Of a stretch of 64,000 nt of DNA, positions 25,417-37,491 are shown piece after piece. The position numbers were made by a program, and so were the translations under genes. The stretch's first letter is position 1, and each line of letters begins with the position of its first letter. This stretch comes from Leuctra nigra (Eukaryota; Arthropoda; Insecta; Plecoptera; Leuctridae): assembly GCA_934045905.1 (NCBI GenBank), contig OW203764.1, positions 37,135,434-37,199,433 on the forward strand, in the 5' to 3' direction. Below the pieces are notes generated by a model that saw only the letters and a list, made by a program, of their open reading frames with translations, was not told where the DNA came from and ran no database searches.

Positions 25417-25508
25417 ATGGCGGCCGATATCATCCCGTCCTCAGAGGCTGTCGTCTGGACTACATTCCAGCTCATCTGATTGTTACGTACAGCAATCAGA
25501 CAGTCATG
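25417..25508 (+). CDS. Short exon beginning a second sushi-like module
   Basis: The 92-bp interval lies between GATTGCAG and CATG|GTGAGT. It enters in phase 1, exactly matching the exit phase of 19669-19869, and leaves in phase 0. In that frame it is open for 30 codons after the split codon: GGRYHPVLRG, then CRLDYIPAHLIVTYSNQTVM. A single Cys followed by I-P.H, a V-T-Y strand and an N-Q-T glycosylation sequon looks like the start of another CCP module split by an intron, and N-glycosylation fits an extracellular protein. The two other frames are less plausible; one stops. The next exon should start in phase 0, but I could not find it in the remaining 38 kb, so the downstream intron is long or the exon lies beyond the window. 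Confidence 0.6.
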
Positions 25509-25519
25509 GTGAGTAATAG

Positions 25520-25702
<183 letters not shown>

Positions 25703-28278
25703 ATGACTACACAAACTAAACCGACAACGAAGTCGACACAATAATGTATCACATGAATTTGCCAGATTTATTAAAAATTAAAAAGTTATTTTTTCGGGGA
25801 CAATTTAGAGTCAAATTTTTGACATTTTACGCATTTGCTCCAAATATCTAAAATGGATTAAATCTTTTCAAAAAGTTAATTTTATGAGTCATATTTCCTA
25901 AAATGGATACAAACATAGAATATTTACCTAGACGTTAAGGCTGCGTTTCACCAAGATTCTAAACCCGGGTTAGAGCGGTAAACCTGGTGTAGAGGCCCCT
26001 AAACCAGGTTGAACCAGGTTGTAAACCAGGTTGTAAACCAGGCTGTAACTTGGAAGTTACAACACTTTAAAAGTAACGCTACTGACAAACTTTGATTTTT
26101 TGGGGCATCGCAAACTCATTTTCGATGCAGATAATGACTAAAGAAAAAATACATGCCTGCTTTTTCCCTATAGCGAACAATCCTATCAAGTTTCATCAAC
26201 ATCTGAGAGTGTCATGTACAATGTGCAAAATAACAGATTTATTGGTTTGAACAGTGTGACCTGGGCAGTGCAAATAAAAACAAAAACAGACAAAACTCAA
26301 ACTGAAAAGGACCGTAAGAGTCCCGTTGTAACGGTCACTTCGCTCTATTAATTAATATTGAAACATTTCAAAACTGTCCTTTATAATGAAATACGTCTTT
26401 GGTTTTTGACGTTATGCCCTTAGAGGTCTCTCGTCACCATCAGTTATCATTATGAACGATCAAGGGTTTTGGATTGAGCACATTTCATTGGGCAAATTCA
26501 CTTCTAAAGTAATGAACGTGTGGCGCCAATCAAAAGTGACGTAATTTGCATTCTGTAACAAGTCCGTGGTACTCCTAGCCCCATCGGGAGAAGGGAAAGT
26601 GAAAGTCGCGGCTATCCAAATGAAAGTGCATGAATATTAATAACTTTCAATTTTTAGTGCCCGTCAAGAAATTCAGGATGAAGTGATGAGATTATTATTT
26701 TACGTTACATAACTTAAACAAATCACGTTATTTAAATGCTAATAAGTTTTAAGTGGCCTTAGAGAAAACCTCCATTTCACACTTTTGGATCTCATTCTGT
26801 TTTTGTCCCATTGCAGCTTCTATATAGATTACAGTTTATCTTATCAGGCTCTGATTTCGGGTAAGGTGCTACAAATTTTATACCGAAGTAGTAATTTAAT
26901 ATTTACTCCTATTTGTAAACCATTTCAAGGGCATTTAAATCAGCGCCTGTTTGCCAGACTCTACGCATCATGTTTCTTCAATCTTCTCCTTTCTCTCCAG
27001 CATCTTTCTCCACTTCTCTCAATCTTGTCACCACTTGTCCCTATCGACTTCTTTTCATATTTTTCTCCATCTTCTACATTTATTTGATTTGATCTTTTCA
27101 TCTCTCTATAGGTCTTCCTACTCTTATTTTAGTATATATTCTAGTAATTTCCCATGCTCTCATTGGAATCTTGTGAATATCTATCATCATTACTCTTCTA
27201 AACCAGTTCAGCCTCTCTCTCTCTCTCTTTTCCAATCTTATAATTTAATCACTATACTCCAACGTTTCTCTGAAATTAGTACAAATTAAAATACAGAATA
27301 CAATATTACAAATGGTGGCAGATGTGGGATATTTGTTAAAATTCTCATGTAACCAATAAAAAAATGTTTAAATTAATTTAAAAATATATCGTTTCTAGAT
27401 TATTTGAACAGCAAGTAACTATGCAAAAATATTAAAATAATCAGGCACTCGAAAAATCGATGCACAGAATCTTCTACCGGCCATCAAAATGTAATCGTCA
27501 AAGAAAATGAATCGAAAAGTGTTTAAACAGGAAGGGTAGAGACTCGAATATGGAAATGAAAATGGAAATTAATTCTCGCGAATCTGTTATATTTATAATT
27601 TTCCTTGCAAATGTTAAAGGAATATTCTGTTTGTGAGTGACGAAGAAAGACTTCTTCCTCGCCAACAGCTAAAAGATGATTCCGCGCAGCAAACACAATG
27701 CTTGACGATAATCTTATTTCCTCGCGATGCGTTGAAGCGTGAATCATACACAAAATCCACGGCGACGTGAATACTTTTCACACTTTTATATACACACGTT
27801 GTTTTGCATCACAAAAAAACTTTACACCATAGCCGTCTCCTCATTTACAAGTCAAAGGCAGTCAGATCTTGACGAAATTTTATAGAGAAGTGTCTATCAG
27901 TCTTGCCGAAGGAGTTTTACATAGAAAACCACTTCAAAATGTGGAGTTCTTTGTGATACAAAATACTATTTTAATGGGGTTATTGCGATTTGCATGTGTT
28001 TAAAAAAAGAATGCTTATGAAGTTTTTCAAAGGTTGTACCGCAGTCTTTGACAGACAATTCGCAATTTAAATCTAACTATTTTATAAATGCAATCATTTT
28101 ATGTAACATACTTTCATGTAACTGGATTGAGATCCAATTTAAAATAGTCTGCAAAATTAAAATATGTAATGCATGTTCAATAAAGGTATTTGTGCTGTTG
28201 AAACAAGACATTTTTTTAAAACTATTATTTCACAAAAATAACACATACAAATACAAGTAATCACAAAAATTGGTCGCG
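25703..28278. other. Presumed intron or intergenic DNA
   Basis: No exon is recognised. At 25967-26050 the short motif AAACCAGGTTG recurs four to five times, with its complement AACCTGG nearby. The frames at 26785-27289 are simple Ser/Leu/Phe-rich translations of AT/TC-rich DNA. Confidence 0.4.
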
Positions 28279-28310
28279 GCCACAAAGCCCCATTGGGGCT
28301 TGAATGTGGC
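28279..28310 (-). repeat. Stem-loop resembling a LINE 3' end
   Basis: GCCACA..GCCCC-att-GGGGC..TGTGGC is a strong stem-loop like the one in the 3'UTR of the LINE at 37460-37491. Minus-strand flanks are A/T-rich. It could be the remains of another retroelement tail. Confidence 0.35.
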
Positions 28311-28618
28311 AAATAAAACATATATAATTAACACATTGAATACATTTTAGGTACATGAATACATATACTGCAACAAATATAAATAATAGGAAGCACATTT
28401 GACAATACTTTTATTAGAATTGCGCCATTCACTTCGTAAAACAAACCTAAATTTTAATACTAACAAATTACACAGCCAAGAAAGTATATGCAACATAATA
28501 AAAGTACGGGTATAATAATTTGATATAACTAGCTATTGTTGGTGGTGTGATTTCATAGCGGACGACAAAAGGGCATCATCTTGTGCTTTCCGAGTTCAAT
28601 ACTTTGAATTATAGCGTA

Positions 28619-28730
28619 GGATTTTCCACCTCTTGCAAATGCCTTTGTTAAAGTCATCCTCTCGTTAGTTATTATTTTCGCACAGCTAACGAGAGATAAC
28701 TTGAAACCGTATTCAAAGGTGGAAAATCGG
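28619..28730. repeat. Foldback of about 110 bp
   Basis: GGATTTTCCACC...CTCTCGTTAG pairs with CTAACGAGAG...GGTGGAAAATCGG around a loop of about 16 nt. Probable small foldback element; no target duplication is identified. Confidence 0.65.
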
Positions 28731-29778
28731 TCCTCAAAGATGAATGAAGGATCCGCAAATACAAAGTGTATACGAAAATTTCTAAATAAAAAGACTAGAT
28801 ATACTAACAATATGTGGGCTTACTTTAAAAAGTCACTAACTTTCATTTTGTCAAAATTGATAAGCGTAATTTTTGTCCACAATAGTCTAATCTGTCTGGC
28901 AAAGGAACTCACACTAGCAGTTAACTTTTCTAGTTAGCAAGGTAGCAAATTGAAATATATCTATGATTGTATTTACTATTTAGTAATGTTACATAAGATC
29001 CTGGATATTACAGAAAACATCAAGTGAAGTCAGAATTATTTAATGTTACATTTTTCCTTCTTCTTTAGGAGAAATGTCATACATTTCGTTTCATTTAAGC
29101 TTCATCGCTCAACAAATGCAATTGCCATTTCAATTATTATAATATCTGTTGATGCAAGTTTTGTAAACGTGATTAGTTACACTGATCTGATGATATTTTA
29201 ACGAATAGTCATGTATTATTAAACTACTAAAATGTAACTCCCTTGTAGTTCACCTCTCCTGCAACCAACTGTCAACTAACTGAGAATTATTGAGTACTTG
29301 TCCGTCCTGTTCATGTTCTCGTCCGGCACATCCTGTTCAGCTCAACAGAGACAACTCCGCAGATGGAAACGTAATAAGCGACCAGAAATCAGCACAATTT
29401 TATTATATTCTCGGCTAATTTGACGGCAAACAGACAATTGACTGACACGTCATAAATTAAATGAGAATAATTTGACTGCTGCCTTTTTCTACACCAAGCC
29501 TAAAATACACGGTTTAGTATTTTATATGAAGACTTTTGAAACATCAATGTTCATGTAAGGTTCACACATTAATCAATATGGAATGATATATTAAAACATA
29601 AAATGCAGAGCCAAACATCGCGAAAAGTGAAAACATATTTCGAGTATTATACGACTCGATTCAACTTATACGAGATTGAGAAATAGGATAACCTTATTCA
29701 GGTTTCACTAAAGGCTAGCGAAACAACGCCTTTAATTCTTCTCGACAAATTATAACCATCAAAACGCTTCTTCTTACA
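28731..29778. other. No recognisable feature
   Basis: AT-rich, no supportable frame, no obvious repeat. Confidence 0.4.
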
Positions 29779-30514
29779 GTAGGAAAACGCTCAGTGTAAC
29801 GCGTTTATGAGCGAGCACAGAACATGCAACATCCCCAGTCACGATACACGACACGGCACAAGACGATTTTCTCTGGAACTTTCCAATCTCCATATAAATA
29901 CTCTGGATGAAAAACAGATACATTGTGTCGTGACTTACCTACATACTTTTTCCAGAAATCTGTTTTGACAACCCATACTAAACTCGTAAAATGATAATTA
30001 ATACTTGACTGATTGGGCTTCCATGTGTAACATTTTAGATTATGTTGGTCTTGATCGCCATGCAAAATTTAAACTTAATCAGAACATTTTGATTGTCGAC
30101 CAATCAGAAGATATTATTTAAACTTAAACCAATTGGAGGATTCGGCCTTAGCACTGCATCCGATTTTATAGTCAGTCAGTTCTAGTTTAAATTTCAAAAA
30201 TCACAAGAAAAATGGGTTTAAATTTTAACCAATGGGAGGATTTGGCTGAAACTTTGTAATATTGAGGACAATGTTGGTTGCAATGACTTTGCTAAATTTC
30301 ACATTGATCGGACCAACCAATCGAAAGATAATTTTTCTAAAATTTGAACCAATCACGGGATCCCGTCAAAAAACGATCCCAGAGACCGCATAGATTACGT
30401 TAGTATGTGTGCAAAATTTCAGATCAATTGGGCAGTGCAGGCAAAAAAAACACACACGGAGAAAGGGCCATAAAACTTAAAAGTAACGTTGCGACGCTCG
30501 CTACGCTCGCTCAA
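29779..30514 (-). mobile_element. Helitron-like element, copy E (subfamily 2)
   Basis: On the minus strand it begins TTGAGCGAGCGTAGCGAGCG and ends with GAGCGTTTTCCTAC, where CTAG has mutated to CTAC. The interior matches copies B, F and H (TTGGTTAAAATTTAAACCC, GATTGACTGACT and CATGGCGATCAAGACCAA blocks). Non-coding. Confidence 0.75.
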
Positions 30515-31600
30515 TAACCCAAATTTTGAAATGTACCGTTAAAAGTGGTGCACAGAATCGTAGTAGTACAACCACTAAATTATTTAAAAGAAAATCATTG
30601 CAACCTTCGAGTAACAAAATCTAGTTTTACAATACTCTGATAGTTTCCTACATCACATCGTATTGGGATGCTCTGATTGGCTGTCACCTTTGTGATTACC
30701 TATTTTCCCCGTCGATAACTTTATGGAGATATTGCAAAAGTTGGCCGGAACTGGAGGTATAATATAAAATATAATTCTAAGCCTAATTGATTAAGTTAAA
30801 TTTCAACTGTTTTCCTTGCTTCAATTATCCTTTTCGAACCAAAGCTTTCAACAGGAGGTAGATTGTAAAAGTTGTTCGGTCGAACTTTCTTTTCAGGAGT
30901 TTAAAACATAAGTTACGCGCTGGTGAGAGGGGCGGTTGGCTCTACTCAACTTTATATAGTGGAATTTACTTGTGGCTTGCGAAAATTCATATCAGCTTTC
31001 ATCTTCTATACTAGAAGAAATTTTACATAAAGGATGAGGTAGAGAGTATAAAGGGAAACGCATGCTTCTACATATATGGAGCTCAAGGAAAGTATTCCTT
31101 GGATGCCCTATAAAGTAATGTTATTATATTATATGTACCTACTTTGCTACGAGAGTATATGCTTCAAACACATAAAAAGTAACTCGACGTGGAAGCAATG
31201 TTACAAAAAGCTGAATATTACGACAACAAATCTTCATCAAGATCTCATGGCAAATGGAACTCGTTCGTTATTCTTCTTGAAGCAAATAAAAGTGATGAGC
31301 TATTTAAAAATTAAATAATATGCACTGATGGAAGAAAAATCAAGAAAGTAAATTAATTAAAAAAAGGTGGTAAATGGATGGTTGGTAGAAGATTAAATAA
31401 CAGCAACGGGTTTGTAAATCTAATGGACAGATAAAGGTGAAGGTGAATGTATCTACTGTGTTTTTTTTAACTTATAAAATGCAATAATTTAATGTGAGAG
31501 GCCCAGGTTTGGTCAGACTCTATTTCTCTTCGAACAGCCCTTCCATATAATATTAAAATGTTATCTTAATTTTGTTAAATCTAAAAGGTTATTATTTTTT
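30515..31600. other. Sequence before the LINE
   Basis: No gene is recognised; the 80-codon frame at 31076 has no motif. The true 5' end of the LINE may extend into the last 100-200 bp. Confidence 0.4.
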
Positions 31601-31707
31601 GGTCGACTCTCGTACAAACTGTGTGTTATTTATCTTGACTCCTTCGCCGTTGTCATAATCCAAAGCACACATAAGTGTGGTAATGAAATGGACCAAGGTC
31701 ATATTCC

Positions 31708-32625
31708 ATGTCGTTCGCTAGTCGTCGAGCTGGGAGGTTGTGTCTGACTCACCGACTTTTAGCGTGCAGGATGAATACCAGAGCCACGGCGCTACGAAGT
31801 AATAGCAGTGGCGATGCGAATAGCCCAGATAGTGAGTTAGTGAGTATCTTTACCAATCAACCACCACTTCAGACGGATAGTGCAACAACCAGCACGGCTG
31901 ACGAGGTCTCAATGAGTATGGTTTTAAAGCGTCTCACCGAGATTAGCACCACGCTCCAACAACAGGAAATTCATCAGCGAGATCAGCTTGAAGCTAACCG
32001 TGAGTTAACTAAGGAGATTGAACACTTGCTCGGAGAAATTGTTGATTGTAAGAAGGAAAACGCTCTGCTCAAGAAAGAAAACGAGTCGCTAAACAATAGA
32101 ATTAACAGTTTGGAGCAATATTCCAAGAATTTTAATTTGGAATTTCAGGGCGTTCCTTTTGTCAAGGGCGAAAACACGTACCGTACAGTCTGCAACATTG
32201 CAGATGCTATTGGCGCTCGTCTTGAGATCGGGGACATTGAGTATTGCCATCGTTTGCGTCAGAGCAGTCGTACACCGCTGAAACCTCCGGTAATTATTGC
32301 CAAGTTTTACTCTCGGCAAGCTAAAGACGCCATCATCAGTGCGAAGAAGAATAAGAAGGAGAGTTTGCTGGCCAAGGACATAGGTTACTCGCAGGCAAGT
32401 ACGATTCATATCAACGAGCATCTTACTGCTGCAAACAAAAACCTATTTTGGCTTGTAAGATCATTTAAAAAACAAGCTAAATTTAAGTTCGCTTGGACAA
32501 AGGGTGGTCGCATCTATCTGAGAGAAAGTGAACACACAGAAACTCTGTTAATTAACTCCGCGGCTGACATACCGGTAATTTCGAGGGAAAAAGTAAACAC
32601 CACGCCTCTGCCATTAACCTCTTAA
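31708..32625 (+). CDS. LINE ORF1: coiled-coil RNA-binding protein
   Basis: Up to 305 codons; the Met at 31771 (MNTRATALRS) is an equally plausible start. Residues 1-70 are Ser/Thr-rich and low in complexity. About 75-135 form a charged heptad-type coiled coil (LLGEIVDCKKENALLKKENE). About 140-280 have the RRM/C-terminal layout of L1-type ORF1 proteins: a NLEFQGVP strand, IEYCHRLRQ, PPVIIAKFYS, then WTKGGRIYLRES. Such proteins trimerise, coat the element RNA and act as nucleic-acid chaperones in the ribonucleoprotein particle. ORF2 follows 68 bp downstream. No zinc knuckle (CCHC) is seen. The frame is intact. Confidence 0.85.
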   Translation: MSFASRRAGRLCLTHRLLACRMNTRATALRSNSSGDANSPDSELVSIFTNQPPLQTDSATTSTADEVSMSMVLKRLTEISTTLQQQEIHQRDQLEANRELTKEIEHLLGEIVDCKKENALLKKENESLNNRINSLEQYSKNFNLEFQGVPFVKGENTYRTVCNIADAIGARLEIGDIEYCHRLRQSSRTPLKPPVIIAKFYSRQAKDAIISAKKNKKESLLAKDIGYSQASTIHINEHLTAANKNLFWLVRSFKKQAKFKFAWTKGGRIYLRESEHTETLLINSAADIPVISREKVNTTPLPLTS

Positions 32626-32693
32626 CTAGTTATTCCGACTACTGATTAATCGACGTGAGTGTATTGCTATTTATTTGTTTGTAAACAAACCTT

Positions 32694-34109
32694 ATGGTTC
32701 ATGATGATGATTTTGTTTTGATTAATCGCATTGATGAGGATCTATATATGTGTAGTGATGATGATGTGGAGTGTTTAAATGTAAATGTAGACAGTGTTGG
32801 GTTAAAAGTGTTACATCTAAATATTAGAGGCGTGCGAAGTAATTTTGACAATTTCTGTATTTTGCTTGCTAGATTTAAATTTAGTTGGGACATCATTGTT
32901 CTTACTGAAACTCATCTTCGGTTAAGCGAACCTTGTTCTATCCCGGGTTTTTCAACTCATTATTTCAACTCACGGCACACGGGTGCGGACGGTATCATTG
33001 TGTTTGTAAATACTAATAATATAAATGATGCAAGGGTCGTGTCTGAAGATGCGTTGTCTGGTAGTTCGAATGCTGCTCGCATTTCATTTACTCGTAAGGG
33101 TGTTGCCCATACTATTGTTGCTATTTACAGGTCTCCATCCACAAATGTGAGGCATTTCATTCAAGATTTAGAAGTTAGTATTAAAAACCTACCATTATCC
33201 TCTATGTACCATCATACGATAATAGGCGATATTAATATAAATGTATTAAATGTTGATGATTATATGGTTTCTAGTTATTTGAATATGTTAAGTGCCAATG
33301 GTTTTGTGTCGTGTATAAACAATGCAACCAGGGAAAGCTCTGCTACTAGTTCATGTCTGGACCATATTTTTACACGAACTAATGAAAGCACTGATTATGT
33401 CCCGGGAATTATTAAGGTCGATATAACTGACCACTACCCGATTTTCATTTTCATTTCAATAGAAACAGGGAGTTCTGTGAAAGATGTGTTGAATAAACGT
33501 GTGGCCACCAATACAACTAGCAGAAATGTGATTAATTTTGATAAGTTTAACGATTTACTTGAAAATGAGACATGGGAAAATACTTTTAGACAAACCGAAG
33601 TGGATCATGCGTTGGACTCTTTCATGTGTTCGTTTAATGACATTTTATCAAGTTCATCAGACCCCGAGGAAACTAAAATTAATTCTAGGAAAAGGAAAAT
33701 TAAACCGTGGATAACGGCTGGCCTTGTTGTATCCATTAGAAAGAGGGATGCTCTGCATAGAAAAATAAATACTCTGAAGAAACTGGGTTATCAAGATCAA
33801 CATGAATTTACCGAGATGGAAAACAGATATAAATTGTATCGTAATTTTATTAATCGTTTAATTTCTAAAGTTAAGGAGGACTACTATAGGCATAAAATTG
33901 ATTCCTGTGAGTCTTGTCCAAAAAAAATTTGGTCTACAATAAATGAAATTTCAGAAAGGAAAATTAAAGAAAGCCTGCCAATTAAGGAGCTGAATGTGAA
34001 AAATAAGATATATAATTCATTGGATGAACCTCGTGAAGTTGCTAATGCTATGGTACAATATTTCACTGATGTTGGAACTAATTTAGCAGAAAAGATTAAA
34101 TCGACTAAT
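32694..34109 (+). pseudogene. LINE ORF2, endonuclease half, cut by the insertion
   Basis: 472 codons before a TGA supplied by the inserted element. An apurinic-type endonuclease fills residues 35-250 and keeps its signature residues: HLNIRGVRSN (Asn), VLTETHL (catalytic Glu), YRSPS, IIGDININ (Asp/Asn), SCLDHIF (Asp) and ITDHYPI (Asp-His). The remainder, to residue 472, is the linker into the reverse transcriptase, rich in Lys (KRKIKPWITAGL; KEDYYRHKID). In the intact element this domain nicks the target DNA. It is split precisely at 34109; the continuation resumes at 35508 in the same frame after 1398 bp, a multiple of three. No other stops or shifts are seen. Confidence 0.9.
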
Positions 34110-35506
34110 TGAGCGAGCGAAGCGAGCGTCTCCTTTTGGCTTATTTGGCACGGACCTCTGTTTTTTTTTGTTTTTTTTCTGTTACTGACGATATACAGGT
34201 CAGAGTTTTTCTTCGATCGAGCTGAAATTTTGCACACGTGTTTGGACATTCTCTGGGCGTTGCAGACCCTAATTTTTTGGAAATCTACTGATTGGTTAAA
34301 ATTTAAATAAACATCTCCTGATAGGTTGAAAAGTGAAAATGGTCTTCGACAAATCTGATCAAACTCATATTTTGGCTGTACATGTCTAGAGTTTTTCCTC
34401 GATCGAGCTGAAATTTTGCACACATGTAGAGACAAACTTTTCTGTTTGCAGACCCCAAATTTTTTTGAAATTTATCAATTGGCTAAAATTTAAATAAACA
34501 TCTCCTGATGGTAGGTTGAAAAATGAAACTGGTCTTCGATAAATCTGATCAAAATCATATTTTGGCTATACAGCTCAGAGTTTTTCTTTGATCGAGCTGA
34601 AATTTTGCACACATGTAAAACCAACCTTCTCTGTTTGCACACCATATTTTTTTTTGAAATCCATTCATTGGTTAAAAATTAAATAAATATCTCCTGATAG
34701 GCTGAAAAATGAAAACGGTCTTCGATAATTCTGATCAAACTCATATTTTGCATGATCATTAAGACCAATATTGTCTCTTATTTTACAAAATTTCATCTCA
34801 ATCAGTTAAGAACGTTTGAACTTATTGACATTTTTAATATCTGTCAGTAATGAAGTATCGAAATGAATGTTTTCCAGTGCCAATTGAATTGATTCTGATT
34901 TGCTTTATGAACCAGGTGCTTAGATGCTATTTTAAAGTTTCGATGAAAAGCATATACCTACTTTTAAGTTGATATCATAATCAGTGCTCGAAGTGGGCCG
35001 GTATGGGACGGTATGGTATACCGGTTCTTCTTTACACATTTGATTTCATATTGTTACTTCTCAGAAAAACGGAATACTTAAAATCAGATATTCTTGGACA
35101 TTAACGTAATTTTATATTCTAATTTACTCGTATTTCATGGTTATCTTTTGACTGCATATTTCAAGCATAACTATGAACTATGAACATCCACTACAAGATA
35201 AAGTAAAATGCATTATTTAATTTAGTTGTTTCATCAAGGTAAAAGACTAATCTAACTAATGACATGACAATGGTTGTCAGTGTAATTCTGGAATCTGGAC
35301 CCTCATCTAATATCGTACCCCCCCCCCCTCACGTGGTATTCTTATGTTACCATACCGCCACTATTTAATTCCTACTTCGAGCACTGATCATAATCAATTC
35401 AATATGGTTGTATATGTTTTCTGTGCGTTGTGTACGCATTTCCGGTTCCAGAATTTGCACGTACCCGTGCTCGCTCATCAACGCGTTACACTGAGCGTTT
35501 TCCTAG
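34109..35506 (+). mobile_element. Helitron-like element, copy C, inside LINE ORF2 (1398 bp)
   Basis: 5' TTGAGCGAGCGAAGCGAGCG; 3' GCTCGCTCATCAACGCG, hairpin and TTCCTAG. Flanks are ..GACTAA and TAGTAA.., and deleting exactly this interval rejoins the ORF2 codons (act-aat-agt-aat). The ends are therefore TT...CTAG at an A/T site with no duplication, or an equivalent 1-bp shift. Three tandem about 185-bp units lie near the 5' end. A C-rich run is at 35319-35328. No protein is encoded; the first 26 codons of the downstream frame (from 35430) read through its 3' end. Confidence 0.9.
34194..34760 (+). repeat. Three tandem about 185-bp units in Helitron-like copy C
   Basis: Each unit starts near CAGAGTTTTTCTTCGATCGA, contains GAAATTTTGCACAC.TGT, TAAATAAA.ATCTCCTGAT and GGTCTTCGA.AA.TCTGATCA, and ends CATATTTTG. 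Units start near 34194, 34378 and 34568. Copies A and D have one unit and copy G has two. Confidence 0.85.
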
Positions 35507-35507
35507 T

Positions 35508-37181
35508 AGTAATAATTCTCAATTGGCTGTAAATTTTAGATACAGTAGAGGGCGTGAGTACAGTACTGGTGCTAGCATGTTTCTGGAGCCAGTTTCTGAA
35601 GCTGAAGAATACAAATTCATTTTTGGTCTAAGAAGCAATACAGCAAATGGACATGATGAAATAAACGTACGAACTCTAAAAATTGCCTCCAAATATATTG
35701 TAGGACCACTCGCGCATATTATCAATGTTGCTTTTGAAACTGGTGTCTTTCCTGACAAGCTGAAAATTGCAGTCGTCGTCCCGTTGTACAAAAATGGCGA
35801 AAGGAATAAGCCAGAGAATTATAGGCCTATCTCTCTACTTTCTCCTATATCTAAAGTAATTGAAAAATGCATTAAATTTAGGCTAATGAAATTTTTAGAG
35901 AAGAATAATATATTATCAAGCAATCAGTACGGATTCAGGGAGAAGAAAAGCACTGACGACGCAATTCATCAGTTGACCAGTTATTTATATGAAAACTTAG
36001 ATGAAAATAAAAAAGTACTGGCAGTATTTTTGGATTTGGCCAAAGCCTTTGATACAGTTGACCATACAATTTTACTGAATAAATTAGAACTCGTTGGCAT
36101 TCGAGGAGTTGTACTAAACATTTTCAAAAGTTATTTAAAAAATCGTAAGCAAATGGTTAAAATTAATAAAGTTCTGAGTAATCAGCAAAGTATCATGAGT
36201 GGTGTACCTCAAGGTACTGTGCTGGGGCCTATTCTCTTCCTCATTTATATAAATGATTTATGTGACCTAACTATTAATGGTAAAATTATATCTTATGCTG
36301 ATGATACAGTTCTAGTATTTGCAGAGAGCAACTGGAACTTAGCGTACAAAATGGCCAATGAATCACTGAAAATTGTCCATAACTGGCTAAATGTAAATTT
36401 GCTAACTCTAAATTACAGTAAAACTGTATATTTGCCTTGTACTGTTGATAGAAAAACGCAGCCAAGTGAGGATAGGAAATTATTTCTACATAATGATAAG
36501 TGTGCCGTTCTCCCAGACTGTATGTGTGAAATTGTAAAAAGAGAACGCCAAACTAAATACCTAGGTATTATTATTGATCAACATCTAAGTTGGAAAGCTA
36601 ATACTGCTTGTATCGTGCGTAAGCTAAGAAATATGTTGTACATTTTCTATAGGTTGAGACGTATTGTTAGCAAATCTTTATTACTAACCATTTATAAAGC
36701 TCTTGCCCAATCAATAATGTCCTATGGAATTATTGGCTGGGGAGCAGTTAATAAAACTAACATTAGTGAAATTCTAACCATTCAAAAAATTATTTTACGG
36801 GTAGTTTTAAATAAGCATTCACAGTTTTCATCTAACCTTACTTTCAAATTGGCAGAAGTATTAGATATTAGGCAAATTTTTATAAAAAGGGCGTTGATGT
36901 ATCTTTTTCTTAATTTCGGTAAATACAGAATTCCTGAAATTACGCATCAAACGCTACCTGTGCCAAAAACCAGAGGTAGTAATAAAAATAATTTATATAT
37001 GTTAAATTTGATATACTGTAAGAAACAAAAAGGGCAACAACACGTAAGTTACATTGGTCCACGTCTGTTCAATGCGCTTCCTATCGATATTCGTAAAACT
37101 TCTAATATTAAATTATTCAATATACTAATTACCGCATGGATCAGAGAAGTAGGTAGGGATTTCTATGATAATTTTTGTTAA
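35508..37181 (+). pseudogene. LINE ORF2, reverse transcriptase half
   Basis: 557 codons continue ORF2 after the insertion and contain a complete non-LTR reverse transcriptase: KIAVVVPLYKNG and ENYRPISLLSPISKVIEKCI (finger motifs), SNQYGFREKKSTDDAI, AVFLDLAKAFDTVDH (motif A, Asp), SGVPQGTVLGPILFLIYIND (motif B), SYADDTVLVF (motif C, YADD), LNYSKTVYLP, and YLGIIIDQHLSW (motif E). The C-terminus has the usual thumb and IGPRLFNALP segments and ends ..RDFYDNFC before TAA. All catalytic Asp residues are present. Separated from its promoter, ORF1 and endonuclease, it is no longer part of a functional ORF2. Copying of element RNA at the nicked target is its family role. Confidence 0.92.
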
Positions 37182-37459
37182 CTGAAATATTTTGATTTGA
37201 AGTTGATAAATTCACAAAAATTTACTATAATCTTCCCCCTCCACCACTATTTTAATTAATTTCAATATTAAGTCTTTTATATCCTCTCACTTCAATATTC
37301 AATATCCGATCGTCCAATTTCTTTCTTTTTTTTTCCGTAAAAGTAGTATCGAGTGATTGTTCTTAATATCTTCTATACTTTACATAATATTTTTGTTGTT
37401 TCTAATCTGTGATTGAGCTGACGACTAGCTTTGATTTCTAGAAATGTAAAAGAATGTAT

Positions 37460-37491
37460 GCCAGCGCACAATGGTTTTCCATTATGCTGGC
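37460..37491 (+). other. LINE 3'UTR stem-loop
   Basis: GCCAGC..AATGG-tttt-CCATT..GCTGGC forms a stable stem-loop about 270 bp before the poly(A) end. Some LINE clades have their reverse transcriptase recognise a 3' stem-loop; that role is inferred here. Confidence 0.55.

Noticed and set aside
26785..27289. 100- and 112-codon Ser/Leu/Phe-rich frames
   Set aside because: Low-complexity translation of T/C-rich DNA with no motif or splice support.
33884..34435. 183-codon minus-strand frame
   Set aside because: It overlaps the ORF2/Helitron-like junction on the opposite strand and is a shadow of both.
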